Origin: CAYVBW01 sp964449995
GTDB lineage: Bacteria; Patescibacteriota; Microgenomatia; UBA1400; PJMF01
Direction: 5' to 3'
DNA: 34,438 bases
Assembly (NCBI GenBank): GCA_964449995.1
Contig: CAYVBW010000009.1
Coordinates: 1-34,438, forward strand
Shown here: in pieces, positions 1-7,971 of the stretch
How positions within the stretch are numbered: position 1 is the first letter of the stretch
Layout of the letters: the number at the start of each line of letters is the position of its first letter
The notes under the pieces: model-generated
The model's database searches: none
The model's input: only the letters and a program-made list of their open reading frames with translations
What the model was told of the DNA's origin: nothing
Program-made: the position numbers and the translations under genes

Positions 1-55
1 ACAGCTGACCTTTCCGATGTGAACGGAACGCTCTAACCAACTGAGCTACGGATCC
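1..55 (-). tRNA. tRNA-Val (anticodon CAC), 3' part outside the window
   Basis: Read on the minus strand from 55 to 1, this is the first 55 nt of a tRNA. The acceptor 5' strand is GGATCCG, the D stem is GCTC/GAGC with an AGTTGGTTA loop, and the anticodon stem TTCCG/CGGAA closes the loop TTCACAT, giving anticodon CAC (reads GUG, Val). The variable loop is AGGTC. The window edge cuts the gene at the start of the T arm, so the T stem and acceptor 3' strand cannot be checked. Confidence 0.93.
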
Positions 56-82
56 TTATAACTTAATTAATAAATTTTCTAT

Positions 83-88
83 ATTATA
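83..88 (-). promoter_or_regulatory. -10 box for the tRNA-Val gene
   Basis: The minus strand reads TATAAT here, a perfect -10 hexamer. The predicted transcription start is near 76, which gives a leader of about 20 nt before the tRNA 5' end at 55. A weak TCTGGA lies 17 nt upstream as a possible -35. This is inferred from sequence only. Confidence 0.45.
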
Positions 89-162
89 CTATAGCTCACA
101 GTTAATCCAGATAGGGATAAATGTAAGTATAGCTTCAGAAAATTGATCTAGGCTAATAGGTT

Positions 163-810
163 GTGGTTAAAAACGACTTAATTTTAAAAGCTTGGAATGT
201 AATTTTACCAGAGTATTGCCTTGGTTGTAATAAAAAAGGTAGCTTGCTCTGCAATCAATGTTACTTACTGATTCACTTTAATCCCACTCCAACAAAAAAT
301 TTTTTATTCCAGCAAGATTGCTTAGATCAAGTCTTATGTTTGGCAACTTATCAACCTCCAATTTCAAACTTAATCAGAGGATTAAAATATCACAACATCA
401 AAAAAATCAGTGTCGTATTGGCAGACTTACTCTATTATCACCTTAACATAAAAATCTATCACGTAATCACCTGGGTACCAACATCTAAAAAAAGAATAAA
501 TGAACGTGGTTTTAACCAAGCTCAATTAATAGCTGAAAATTTAGCAATTAAGCTAAATATAAATTCACTGGCTTTAATTAAAAAAACTCGGCATACTCAC
601 AAACAAGCCCAAAGCTCATTTCAACAAAGAATGCACAATTTAAAAAAAAGTTTTTTAATAAATGATTGGAGCCCAGTATTTATAAAAAATAAAAATATTT
701 TAATTTTAGATGACGTGGTTAGCACTGGTAGCACCTTGAACGAATGCGCAAAAATTTTAAAAAAAGCCGGAGCAAAAACAGTCACTGGATTAGCCATAGC
801 GAAAAGCTAA
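163..810 (+). CDS. comF: ComF family phosphoribosyltransferase-like protein
   Basis: 215 aa, the usual length for ComF/GntX proteins, which are linked to DNA uptake in naturally competent bacteria. Near the N-terminus a four-cysteine zinc-ribbon (C19-x2-C22 and C30-x2-C33) is followed by a type I phosphoribosyltransferase fold. The PRPP-binding signature ILDDVVSTGST lies at residues 181-191. The start is GTG, because no ATG or stronger site lies in frame upstream. The gene stands alone on the plus strand, followed at once by the tmRNA. In CPR-type bacteria ComF usually accompanies other uptake genes such as ComEC and type IV pili, but none is in this window. The family is clear; the biochemical activity of ComF proteins is still poorly defined. 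Confidence 0.93.
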   Translation: MVKNDLILKAWNVILPEYCLGCNKKGSLLCNQCYLLIHFNPTPTKNFLFQQDCLDQVLCLATYQPPISNLIRGLKYHNIKKISVVLADLLYYHLNIKIYHVITWVPTSKKRINERGFNQAQLIAENLAIKLNINSLALIKKTRHTHKQAQSSFQQRMHNLKKSFLINDWSPVFIKNKNILILDDVVSTGSTLNECAKILKKAGAKTVTGLAIAKS

Positions 811-840
811 TTCATGCTTTTAAAAATACACATAATATCT

Positions 841-878
841 TATAATATTATTTATCTGAACTTATTTTTAATTCAGAT
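841..878 (+). promoter_or_regulatory. Predicted promoter and leader hairpin of the tmRNA precursor
   Basis: TATAAT at 841-846 would start transcription near 853. The next bases form a 7-bp hairpin, ATCTGAA (854-860) with TTCAGAT (872-878), that ends 4 nt before the mature tmRNA 5' end. This would give a short 5' leader removed by RNase P. The same hairpin could also slow transcription leaving comF. No good -35 box is seen. Confidence 0.4.
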
Positions 879-882
879 GATA

Positions 883-1288
883 GGGGATGTATTTGCTTTG
901 ACGCAACAGCTCTTTAATAACTGCAGACCATCTTTGATTAACAGATGTTAAACAGAGTCAAAAAAACAACTGTCAACAAAGTAAACAGTTTAGTTGCTTC
1001 AGCTAAAGAAGCTGTCACAGGTTTCTTCAGTCCAGTTGCAACTCCTGCTTACGCTTACGCGTAAAATGGCATCTATAAATTTCTTCTCACTGATGAGAAT
1101 TTATAGGTGACAAACCAGTCAGTGTGACAGCTAACTTGTTTCATGTCACAAGTTAGCTTAAGACATAGACATGGCCGTGAAAAAAAAGTTTGTTTATTAA
1201 CTTTTTTCACCTGAGCAAAAATAAACTATGTCTGTAGATGTTATTAACCGGTTTGTTGTGGACAGGGGGTCACTCCCCCTCATCTCCA
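883..1288 (+). ncRNA. ssrA: tmRNA (transfer-messenger RNA)
   Basis: tmRNA rescues stalled ribosomes with SmpB and tags the unfinished protein for degradation. The acceptor stem GGGGATG (883-889) pairs with CATCTCC (1281-1287), with A73 at 1288; CCA is not encoded. The 5' end has the usual tmRNA D-like stretch ending in TTTGACG. The T stem AGGGG/CCCCT is at 1264-1280. Helix 2 is supported by TTAATAAC (914-921) with GTTATTAA (1240-1247). Pseudoknots follow the tag: AGCTAACTTGT (1129-1139) with its complement (1148-1158) and loop CATGTC pairing 1168-1173; then GTGAAAA.. (1177-1190) with 1199-1210 and loop GTTTATT pairing 1220-1226. The tag frame ends at TAA 1062-1064. The likely resume codon is GCT at 996, after TTTAGTT, giving a 22-residue tag ending PAYAYA. 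The T-loop GTCACTC is not the standard TTCRA type. Confidence 0.95.
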
Positions 1289-1340
1289 CACATTAAGCTA
1301 ATTTTTAAATAAGAATTTATTTTTTCTCCCATTCTTCTGC

Positions 1341-1346
1341 TATACT
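1341..1346 (+). promoter_or_regulatory. -10 box directly upstream of the nucleotidyltransferase
   Basis: TATACT ends 7 nt before the ATG at 1354, so transcription is expected to begin at or next to the start codon and give a leaderless mRNA. No Shine-Dalgarno sequence is seen. Confidence 0.5.
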
Positions 1347-1353
1347 CTAAATC

Positions 1354-2127
1354 ATGGTAAAATGCCAGTTTCAGTTATACGCAATTATTCTAGCTGCCGG
1401 TTACGGCACCCGGCTTAAGGATAAAGGCAAAAAAACTCCCAAAGGGCTTTTCAAAAATAAGCAAGATTTATCAATCACAGATATGGCTATCAGTCAATTA
1501 ATGAGGTATGAGGCAATTTCCAAAATAGCCCTCATCACTAATCAACGTTTTTTCAAGCAATACCGGAACCATCTTACAGCTAAATACCCCGAATTAAATA
1601 TTAAAATTATTAATGACGGTTCAACTCAACCAGAAAATAGATTGGGTTCACTTGGAGATCTTTTTTTTGCCTTAGAAGAGCTAGGCTGGTGGGATAAAAA
1701 TTTGTTAGTTTTACCTAGTGATAGAACACCAGAAAATATCATATCTCACCTTATTTTCCTTTTTAAAAAAACTCCAAACTCATTCATCACCTGCGTTGCT
1801 CAAGAGCCAAAAGAAAAAATTAAAAACAAATCAGGTTGTGCAGTCCTCAACAAGCAACAACAAATAATTGATTTTGAAGAAAAACCGCTAAGCCCTAAAA
1901 GCAACTTAAGAGCTATCCCTTTTTATATTTTTCCACAAACATCACTTGCTTTGCTTAAAAAATATCGGGACAAAGGACAAAATATGGATTCTCCAGGAAA
2001 CATCATACCCTGGTTGTTAAAAAATAAATTCCCTGTACAGGCACACGTTACTCACAAAAATTCTTTTGATATAGGAGACTTGCAAGAATTAGCGTCTTTT
2101 CAGACCCAATATCAACTTAAGTCTTAG
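1354..2127 (+). CDS. Sugar-nucleotide/NTP nucleotidyltransferase (RfbA/GlmU-N-like)
   Basis: 257 aa. The fold is that of enzymes that make NDP-sugars from sugar phosphates and NTPs. The N-terminal signature LAAGYGTRL (residues 13-21) is followed by TPKG with the phosphate-binding Lys at 30. Further on are the D of LPSDR near 120, an FxEKP-like element (FEEKP), and the C-terminal NMDSPGNIIPWLL and FDIGD motifs seen in glucose-1-phosphate thymidylyl/uridylyltransferase relatives. There is no left-handed beta-helix domain, so it is a stand-alone transferase. Substrate cannot be told from sequence; choline-phosphate or heptose-type cytidylyltransferases are alternatives. Its 3' end overlaps the convergent ftsK by 4 nt. 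A role in cell-surface glycan precursor supply fits the glycosyltransferases elsewhere in the window. Confidence 0.85.
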   Translation: MVKCQFQLYAIILAAGYGTRLKDKGKKTPKGLFKNKQDLSITDMAISQLMRYEAISKIALITNQRFFKQYRNHLTAKYPELNIKIINDGSTQPENRLGSLGDLFFALEELGWWDKNLLVLPSDRTPENIISHLIFLFKKTPNSFITCVAQEPKEKIKNKSGCAVLNKQQQIIDFEEKPLSPKSNLRAIPFYIFPQTSLALLKKYRDKGQNMDSPGNIIPWLLKNKFPVQAHVTHKNSFDIGDLQELASFQTQYQLKS

Positions 2128-4277
2128 TTATTTTTTTTAGCTAAATAAGCCTGAAGTTGGGCTTTATTAACCTCCCTAGGCTTACTTCCCTCAGGAGGTC
2201 CAATTAAACCTGCATGGTAAAGTTGATCTAAAATGCGAGCAGCCCGATTATATCCAATACTTAAACGCCTCTGAAGCAAAGAGGCAGAAGCTTTCCCTTG
2301 ATTGGTAAACACTTGAACAGCCTCTTCAAACAATTCGTCTTTTTCTTCAGCCGTATCAAGACCAGAGGTTTTACTGGGTTTAAATTTAGTAGTGATTTCA
2401 TCCTCGTAATCTGGCTTATGGCCATGAGATTTTAAATAATCAATTAAGGCTGTTGTTTCTCTTGGAGAAACAAAGGTTCCCTGAACACGAATCGGCTTGG
2501 CTTTGTCAGGAGCTTGATAAAGCATGTCACCTCTTCCAAGTAATTTTTCAGCCCCTGGTGAATCTAAAATCACTCTTGAATCAGTTAAAGAGGACACCTG
2601 AAAGGCAATTCTAGCAGAGATATTGGCTTTAATTAAACCAGTAATAACGTCTACCGAAGGCCTTTGAGTGGATAAAACAAGATGAATCCCAACTGCTCTA
2701 GCCATCTGAGCAATCCTGGTTACAGAGGCTTCTACATCTCCTGGAGCAAACATCATAATATCAGCCATCTCATCAATCACAATTATTAGATTTGGCATAG
2801 CTGCTAGGCCAGCTAGCTCATTGTAGGCTTGAATATCCTTAACTCCGACCTCCTGCAATAATTTATATCTCTTTTCCATTAGGTTTTCAGTCCACTTTAA
2901 AGCAGAAATTACTTTTTTTGGTTCGACAATAACCGGAGTAATTAAATGCGGGATATCCTGGTATTGAGTCAGCTCAACTCTCTTGGGGTCCACCAATACT
3001 AGGTTGAGCTCTGAAGGGCTGGCTCTAAACAACAGTGAACTTAAAAAATTATTAATACAAATTGATTTTCCCGACCCTGTGGCGCCAGCAATCAATAAAT
3101 GAGGCATTTGAGCAATATCGGCAATTATTGAATTGCCTGCTACATCAATCCCTAGTCCTACCGCCAGCTTTGAGGGGTGTTTTTTAAGTGCGCTTGAGCC
3201 TAAAATTTCCTTTAAGGTAACAAACTCAAAGGAGCGATTAGGAACTTCAATTCCTACTAAATTACGACCAGCAATCGGAGCTTCTATTCTAATTTGGCCA
3301 GTTGGAGCTGCTAAAGCCATGGCTAAATCAGTTGACAAACTAGTAATTCGGGACAACTTTGTCCCTCTACTTACCTCTAGTGCATACTGAGTGATTGAGG
3401 GCCCAAAATTTACCTCTTTGACACCAGCTTGAATACCAAATGATTCTAAAGTGGTTTCAATAATGTCAGCATTTTGATTAACATCGCCTCGATCTGCCTC
3501 GCCCCCTTTTGTTTCTGATAAAAGCGATAAGGGGGGATAATCCCAAACCAAAGGAAGATTGCTGGGGGTTAACAAGTCTTTGTCTTTTAGCTCATCTCTG
3601 TCTTCTTGCGCTCCTTCATCTTGGATCCTTCCATCTTTTTGGCTTGAGACTACCGCTGTTCCCGTCTGATCATCTCCTATGCCTTGTTTTTTAAGATTAG
3701 CTTGAGAAACAGTAATTTCTCGATCTTTTCTGCCTAATGAAATTTTGGGGATTAGCGATAGTTGTTTTTTTTGTTTTTCAACCTTTGAACTCAATCTTTT
3801 TTCATTTAATTGAGCAGACCATTTTTGAATTTGCTCAATTAAGTCAACTAGAGAGGATTGCAAAATAATCAAAAACCCTACCACCATCAGCCCTGCGGCA
3901 GTTATGTAGGTACCCACAGGACTTAATAATCGCGACAAGTTTAAGAAGGTTTGGGAGCCAATTTGACCTGTTTTAAAAGTTATCGAAAAAGATATTGTCA
4001 ACACTAAAAGACCTAGCAATACATTTGGTTCTGCCCATTTCCATTTTGCTCTAAGCATTACCAAACCAGATGAAATAAAAATTAAAGGCAAAAACAACAT
4101 GCCCAAACCTAATTTTTCAACTAAAAAAGTGTTAATCTCACTTAATACTAATCCTTGACCAGAAAACGACACTAAAATTAACAAGCCCACTAACATTAAA
4201 AAAACAGCCACAATGGAGTGTGAGGTGTCAGCCTCAATTTTTAATTTGATAGGTTTATTTTTTTTACGCCTGCCCAT
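2124..4277 (-). CDS. ftsK: DNA translocase FtsK/SpoIIIE
   Basis: 717 aa. A septal DNA pump that clears chromosome ends during division. Four membrane segments lie at about residues 21-40, 57-76, 84-102 and 121-142, then a charged linker to about 240. The motor has an alpha/beta part, Walker A GATGSGKS at 398-405 and Walker B LIIVIDEMAD at 497-506. The C-terminal winged-helix gamma domain (about 645-703; VFTNQGKASASLLQRRL..) is the part that reads polarity sequences (KOPS-type) on DNA. The length is typical for short FtsK. The start ATG has a TATACT box 6 nt upstream (see the promoter at 4284-4289). It follows RNase J by 72 nt. All key motifs are intact. Confidence 0.97.
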   Translation of the reverse strand: MGRRKKNKPIKLKIEADTSHSIVAVFLMLVGLLILVSFSGQGLVLSEINTFLVEKLGLGMLFLPLIFISSGLVMLRAKWKWAEPNVLLGLLVLTISFSITFKTGQIGSQTFLNLSRLLSPVGTYITAAGLMVVGFLIILQSSLVDLIEQIQKWSAQLNEKRLSSKVEKQKKQLSLIPKISLGRKDREITVSQANLKKQGIGDDQTGTAVVSSQKDGRIQDEGAQEDRDELKDKDLLTPSNLPLVWDYPPLSLLSETKGGEADRGDVNQNADIIETTLESFGIQAGVKEVNFGPSITQYALEVSRGTKLSRITSLSTDLAMALAAPTGQIRIEAPIAGRNLVGIEVPNRSFEFVTLKEILGSSALKKHPSKLAVGLGIDVAGNSIIADIAQMPHLLIAGATGSGKSICINNFLSSLLFRASPSELNLVLVDPKRVELTQYQDIPHLITPVIVEPKKVISALKWTENLMEKRYKLLQEVGVKDIQAYNELAGLAAMPNLIIVIDEMADIMMFAPGDVEASVTRIAQMARAVGIHLVLSTQRPSVDVITGLIKANISARIAFQVSSLTDSRVILDSPGAEKLLGRGDMLYQAPDKAKPIRVQGTFVSPRETTALIDYLKSHGHKPDYEDEITTKFKPSKTSGLDTAEEKDELFEEAVQVFTNQGKASASLLQRRLSIGYNRAARILDQLYHAGLIGPPEGSKPREVNKAQLQAYLAKKNN

Positions 4278-4283
4278 GCTAAT

Positions 4284-4289
4284 AGTATA
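4284..4289 (-). promoter_or_regulatory. -10 box of ftsK, leaderless arrangement
   Basis: The minus strand reads TATACT with its last base 6 nt from the ftsK ATG at 4277. The expected start of transcription falls on the initiation codon. No ribosome-binding site fits between them. Confidence 0.5.
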
Positions 4290-4349
4290 GCAAATATTTA
4301 TAACCTAGACCTAAACTTTAGCAAAAACACCTTCCAGCTTTCACTTAAA

Positions 4350-6008
4350 TTAATCCAAAATAACTGGAATAACTATTGGCTCTCTTTGGATAGTTTTATA
4401 AAACTTCCTTTTTAATTTTTTTTCGATTGCCTTCTTTAAATTCCGATCATCTAAGTTTAGCTTTTGTTCAATCACTTCAATAGTTATCTCCTTAATAAAC
4501 TTAATAACTTCCTCTGCCTGCTTCATAAAAACAAAGCCTCTAGATATTACCTCTATATTATTAAGTTTAAATTTCCCATTTTCTCTAGGGATAACCACCA
4601 CTACCATACCAGCTTCACCCAAAGCCATTCGATCTGATAAAACTACCGGGCCCACATCGCCTATTCCCAACCCATCAACAATTTTAGGATTTAGCTTTAT
4701 TTGCTGATCTATCTTCCAGTTATTGTCAGATAGCCCAATAACATCGCCACTCTGGGGAATCAATATTTGCTGATCGGCATAACCTAATTTATGAGCAACT
4801 CTGGTACGGAACAATTCACGATGCCTGTCATCACCGCCTATTGGCATCACAAAACCTGGTTTAGCTAAAGAAAGTATCTCCATTTGCTCGGTTGCGCTAG
4901 CATGACCAGTTTGGTGTATGTCAGGTGAAAGGGCTGGATAAACTACCGGGATTCTATTGCGACAAAGTTCATTAATCGCACGATAGTATGGCACCTCATT
5001 CCCTGGAATAGCATCTGCTGAAAAAACTACTTTATCCCGTTCATTTATTCTAACAATACTGTGTTCTCCAAAAACTGCTCTTACCAAAGATGAGCCCTCT
5101 TGTCCTTGACTACCAGCAATAATAACTGTTAACTGGTGGTCTTTAAAATTATTGATTTTTTTCTTACTAATCAATATTCCTTTGGGAATGTTTAGTTTGC
5201 CTAATTGTTGAGCAATTTTTACATTTTGCTCTACACTTCTTCCAATAAAAACCACTTTTCTATTATTTTTTGCTGAAATATTTACAATCTGTTGAATACG
5301 GTGTAAATGAGAGCTCATTAAAGTCACAATAAACTTCCCTCTCACTTGATGTATCTCTTTCTCAATAGCAGGACCAGTAGTTGACTCTGAACGACTCCAT
5401 TCTTCTTTTTCAACTCTCAAGCAGTCAAGCAACATTAAAAGCAAACCAGATTGACCGATTTTTTTCACCATATCCAAATCAGTTAAAACCCCATCAATAG
5501 GATTTTTATCAAGCTTAAAGTCGGAACCATGATAAATTGTGCCCTCAGGCGTATTAATGAGCAAGTGTTTAGCATCTGGAACAGAGTGAGTAACTGCAAA
5601 GGGAACAACTTCAAAGTAAGTACCGATCTTTACTGTTTCTTGATCACGAAACACCTTAACCTTTTTGTTAATTTTGCCATCCTTAATTCTTTGATCTGCA
5701 AAACCTGCTGTTAAACTTGATCCATAAATAGGAAAATCCGGCAAATCAGGTAATAAATAGGGTAAAGCTCCAATATGATCGTCATGGCCATGACTTAAAA
5801 CCATGCCCACAATCTTTTTTCCTTGCTCTATCTGAGACAAAAGATAACTAATATCAGGAATAATAATGTCGGCTCCAGGCATATATTGATCTGGAAAACC
5901 AATCCCGCAATCCACAATTAATATTTCTTGACCATACTGATACAAGAACATATTCTGTGTTACCTCTCCCATTCCACCTAGTGGTGCTATCGTTAATTTT
6001 GAATTCAT
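4350..6008 (-). CDS. rnj: Ribonuclease J-type metallo-beta-lactamase exo/endonuclease, divergent active site
   Basis: 552 aa, the normal length of RNase J, which processes and degrades mRNA and matures rRNA. The metallo-beta-lactamase motif SHGHDDH gives H73, H75, D77 and H78; H141 and D163 (GSDFKLD) follow. The beta-CASP domain (about 200-370) ends in GHAS (H369). The C-terminal dimerisation domain (about 450-552) is present. Two departures stand out: the canonical PVHGE segment, whose His binds metal, reads PIGGDDRHR at 389-397, so that His is Gly; and the DSTN-like element after the first domain reads LDCLRVE. It lies between the 598-aa membrane protein and ftsK in the same direction. With PNPase also in the window, it is likely a main part of RNA decay. 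Family certain; catalysis needs testing. Confidence 0.93.
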   Translation of the reverse strand: MNSKLTIAPLGGMGEVTQNMFLYQYGQEILIVDCGIGFPDQYMPGADIIIPDISYLLSQIEQGKKIVGMVLSHGHDDHIGALPYLLPDLPDFPIYGSSLTAGFADQRIKDGKINKKVKVFRDQETVKIGTYFEVVPFAVTHSVPDAKHLLINTPEGTIYHGSDFKLDKNPIDGVLTDLDMVKKIGQSGLLLMLLDCLRVEKEEWSRSESTTGPAIEKEIHQVRGKFIVTLMSSHLHRIQQIVNISAKNNRKVVFIGRSVEQNVKIAQQLGKLNIPKGILISKKKINNFKDHQLTVIIAGSQGQEGSSLVRAVFGEHSIVRINERDKVVFSADAIPGNEVPYYRAINELCRNRIPVVYPALSPDIHQTGHASATEQMEILSLAKPGFVMPIGGDDRHRELFRTRVAHKLGYADQQILIPQSGDVIGLSDNNWKIDQQIKLNPKIVDGLGIGDVGPVVLSDRMALGEAGMVVVVIPRENGKFKLNNIEVISRGFVFMKQAEEVIKFIKEITIEVIEQKLNLDDRNLKKAIEKKLKRKFYKTIQREPIVIPVILD

Positions 6009-6113
6009 ATTTAGTTGTTTATATTTAATATTAATTATTTTTATACTGTTTGGTTTTTTTAATTATAATCAAAAGGTATTATTCTCAAACAGAAACCTCT
6101 CACCAAATCATGG

Positions 6114-7910
6114 TTAATGAATTTCTGAACGGCGATCTCTCAAAAAAGAACGCCAATCTTCAATTAAACCTAAAATCACAGAAAAGGGCGTATCTACCAA
6201 AGCAGTCAGAAAAACGCTCACAATATTATACTCCTTCCATTTTACTGACAGCCACTGTCCAACCCGTGCCAAGGGAAGATAGAAAAAATCAATAATCATA
6301 CTTAAAAGACCCCCGCTTTCTTGAATGGTTAACTCTTGAGACTTGTGTCTAATGACAGTCGCAGCAAAAATTACTAAAGCTACATAAATAGTATCAATAT
6401 AAATTGAAGTCCAAGGGATTCCTGCCAATCTAAAAATTGAAAATACTGCATAGGCACCTATAATGCCCCCAATTAGACTAACAATACTAAAAATAGTATG
6501 AAGAAATTTATTTCTCTTTCCAACTAAATTTATTTCGTATTCATCAGACTCAGTATTAAAATAAACAATTTTATAAATCTCCTGTTTGATTCTTTCTAAA
6601 TTTTCTTTTTTAGGAGGCTTAATTGTTACTACTAAAATAAACATCAATGAAGAAGGGACTGCCAAATCTACAAATACTGCAAACCAGCTAAAGCCGTCAG
6701 CCAAAAGCTTAGCCACTGGGCCCTCAATAATTACCAAACTAGTTAAACCAGCTACAAAAATAGAAAGTGTTGAATAAACTGCAGAACGATACAGTCTACT
6801 TTTTAAGGTTGATAAACGACGGTTATAAACCTTTGTAATCGTATTTGATAAATTTTTCTTATCCATTAATTTAGGCTCTATTTGCTTAGGGTCATCCTCA
6901 ACTTCCTTCATAACATCACCAAAAATTAAGTAAGCAGCATCCAGTCTTTCACAGATTTTAAAAAACTCTTTGCCATATTTATGCTCTAAATCAGCATCAA
7001 TTTGTTCTTGTATCTGATTTATATTCTGAGTAAAGCTTTTGATAAACTGAGGATCATCCTCAAACCAACGAGCATATCTATACTTAAATAAATTATAAGT
7101 TATTATTGGCGCATCCAAGGTATAAAGAGAACGATGAACCGCAATATAGGTTTGAATTAATACTTCCTCATCAGTTATTAATCTTTGTGGGATAACTTTT
7201 AACTTAGAATAAATCGATAAAGTCATGTAATTAATGAGTGCATTTTCTTTAAAAGCCGGAGCTAAAATTTCCTCAATTTCACAAGCAGCAATCTCTAATA
7301 TCCAGTTATAAAAATTAACCTTCTCTTTTATATTGAATTTCTGTTTTTTACTCTTACCAACCCTTCTTGCATGTGGAGAATTGTTTAATATGTAAATGTA
7401 TTTAGCCAAACTCTGCTTGGCCACAGGAATTTTGTTCTTGGAAATCTGAGCATTAGAAAAATAACCACTTCTAATCATTTCCAATACCAAAGGTCCTGTG
7501 ATTTTGTCAGCATTAAGTGAGCTTTGGCCAATTCCAGATATTTCTGATAACAAGGTTCTCTTGAGAATTCTTTCAATGGCAGTCCTCCTAATAAGGTTCT
7601 CTTCTTTCCAATCTACTATCCGACGCAGTTTTTCATAAGCCTGAGCTAGCTTTGAGGCTAACTCATCAACTTCAATAGGAGAAACAACAGGCTTTTCTTG
7701 ATAAAGAATGCCTTGCTTATACTCCTCAATAAAATTTTTAGTAAGATCATTAATTTTATTCATCGAAGACAGGCTGTCACGACCACTTGATGATTCTTTG
7801 ATAACTGCAGTAGGCAAAGAGGGTATCGTGTCTTTTGATTGATTGAGATCGTCACTTGGTTGACCAGTAAAATTCATATCGTCGCCACTAGATATCTGAT
7901 TTTGGTTCAT
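6114..7910 (-). CDS. Large membrane protein of unknown function
   Basis: 598 aa; I do not recognise the family. Residues 1-50 are polar and low in complexity (Ser, Asp, Gln). Residues 50-360 are mostly helical and charged, with possible coiled coil (about 80-125 and 290-340) and no motif I know. The C-terminal third is membrane-bound: segments near 375-395, 406-430, 470-492 and 502-520, and a last hydrophobic stretch 560-585 before a basic end (RDRRSEIH). No signal peptide is seen, so the long N-terminal part is probably cytoplasmic. TATAAT lies 8 nt before the ATG. It follows the Lon-like ATPase by 61 nt and precedes RNase J by 105 nt. Composition matches its neighbours; there is no sign of transfer. 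Confidence 0.85.
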   Translation of the reverse strand: MNQNQISSGDDMNFTGQPSDDLNQSKDTIPSLPTAVIKESSSGRDSLSSMNKINDLTKNFIEEYKQGILYQEKPVVSPIEVDELASKLAQAYEKLRRIVDWKEENLIRRTAIERILKRTLLSEISGIGQSSLNADKITGPLVLEMIRSGYFSNAQISKNKIPVAKQSLAKYIYILNNSPHARRVGKSKKQKFNIKEKVNFYNWILEIAACEIEEILAPAFKENALINYMTLSIYSKLKVIPQRLITDEEVLIQTYIAVHRSLYTLDAPIITYNLFKYRYARWFEDDPQFIKSFTQNINQIQEQIDADLEHKYGKEFFKICERLDAAYLIFGDVMKEVEDDPKQIEPKLMDKKNLSNTITKVYNRRLSTLKSRLYRSAVYSTLSIFVAGLTSLVIIEGPVAKLLADGFSWFAVFVDLAVPSSLMFILVVTIKPPKKENLERIKQEIYKIVYFNTESDEYEINLVGKRNKFLHTIFSIVSLIGGIIGAYAVFSIFRLAGIPWTSIYIDTIYVALVIFAATVIRHKSQELTIQESGGLLSMIIDFFYLPLARVGQWLSVKWKEYNIVSVFLTALVDTPFSVILGLIEDWRSFLRDRRSEIH

Positions 7911-7918
7911 AAAGACCT

Positions 7919-7924
7919 ATTATA
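7919..7924 (-). promoter_or_regulatory. -10 box upstream of the 598-aa membrane protein gene
   Basis: A perfect TATAAT on the minus strand ends 8 nt before the ATG at 7910. The transcript would start within a base or two of the start codon. An AGG in the gap could be a weak ribosome-binding site if transcription starts further upstream. Confidence 0.45.
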
Positions 7925-7971
7925 AAATAAAAACTCTAAAAATCAGAGCTAAAATGAATATAAGAAAATAA

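Noticed and set aside
945..1064. A small protein from ATG 945 ending at 1064
   Set aside because: This frame is the tmRNA tag region; the flanking pseudoknots and acceptor stem show it is not an independent gene.
7911..7971. A frameshifted Lon protease domain after the short Lon-like gene
   Set aside because: Only 61 nt separate the genes and the next frame is unrelated, so the protease domain is truly missing here.
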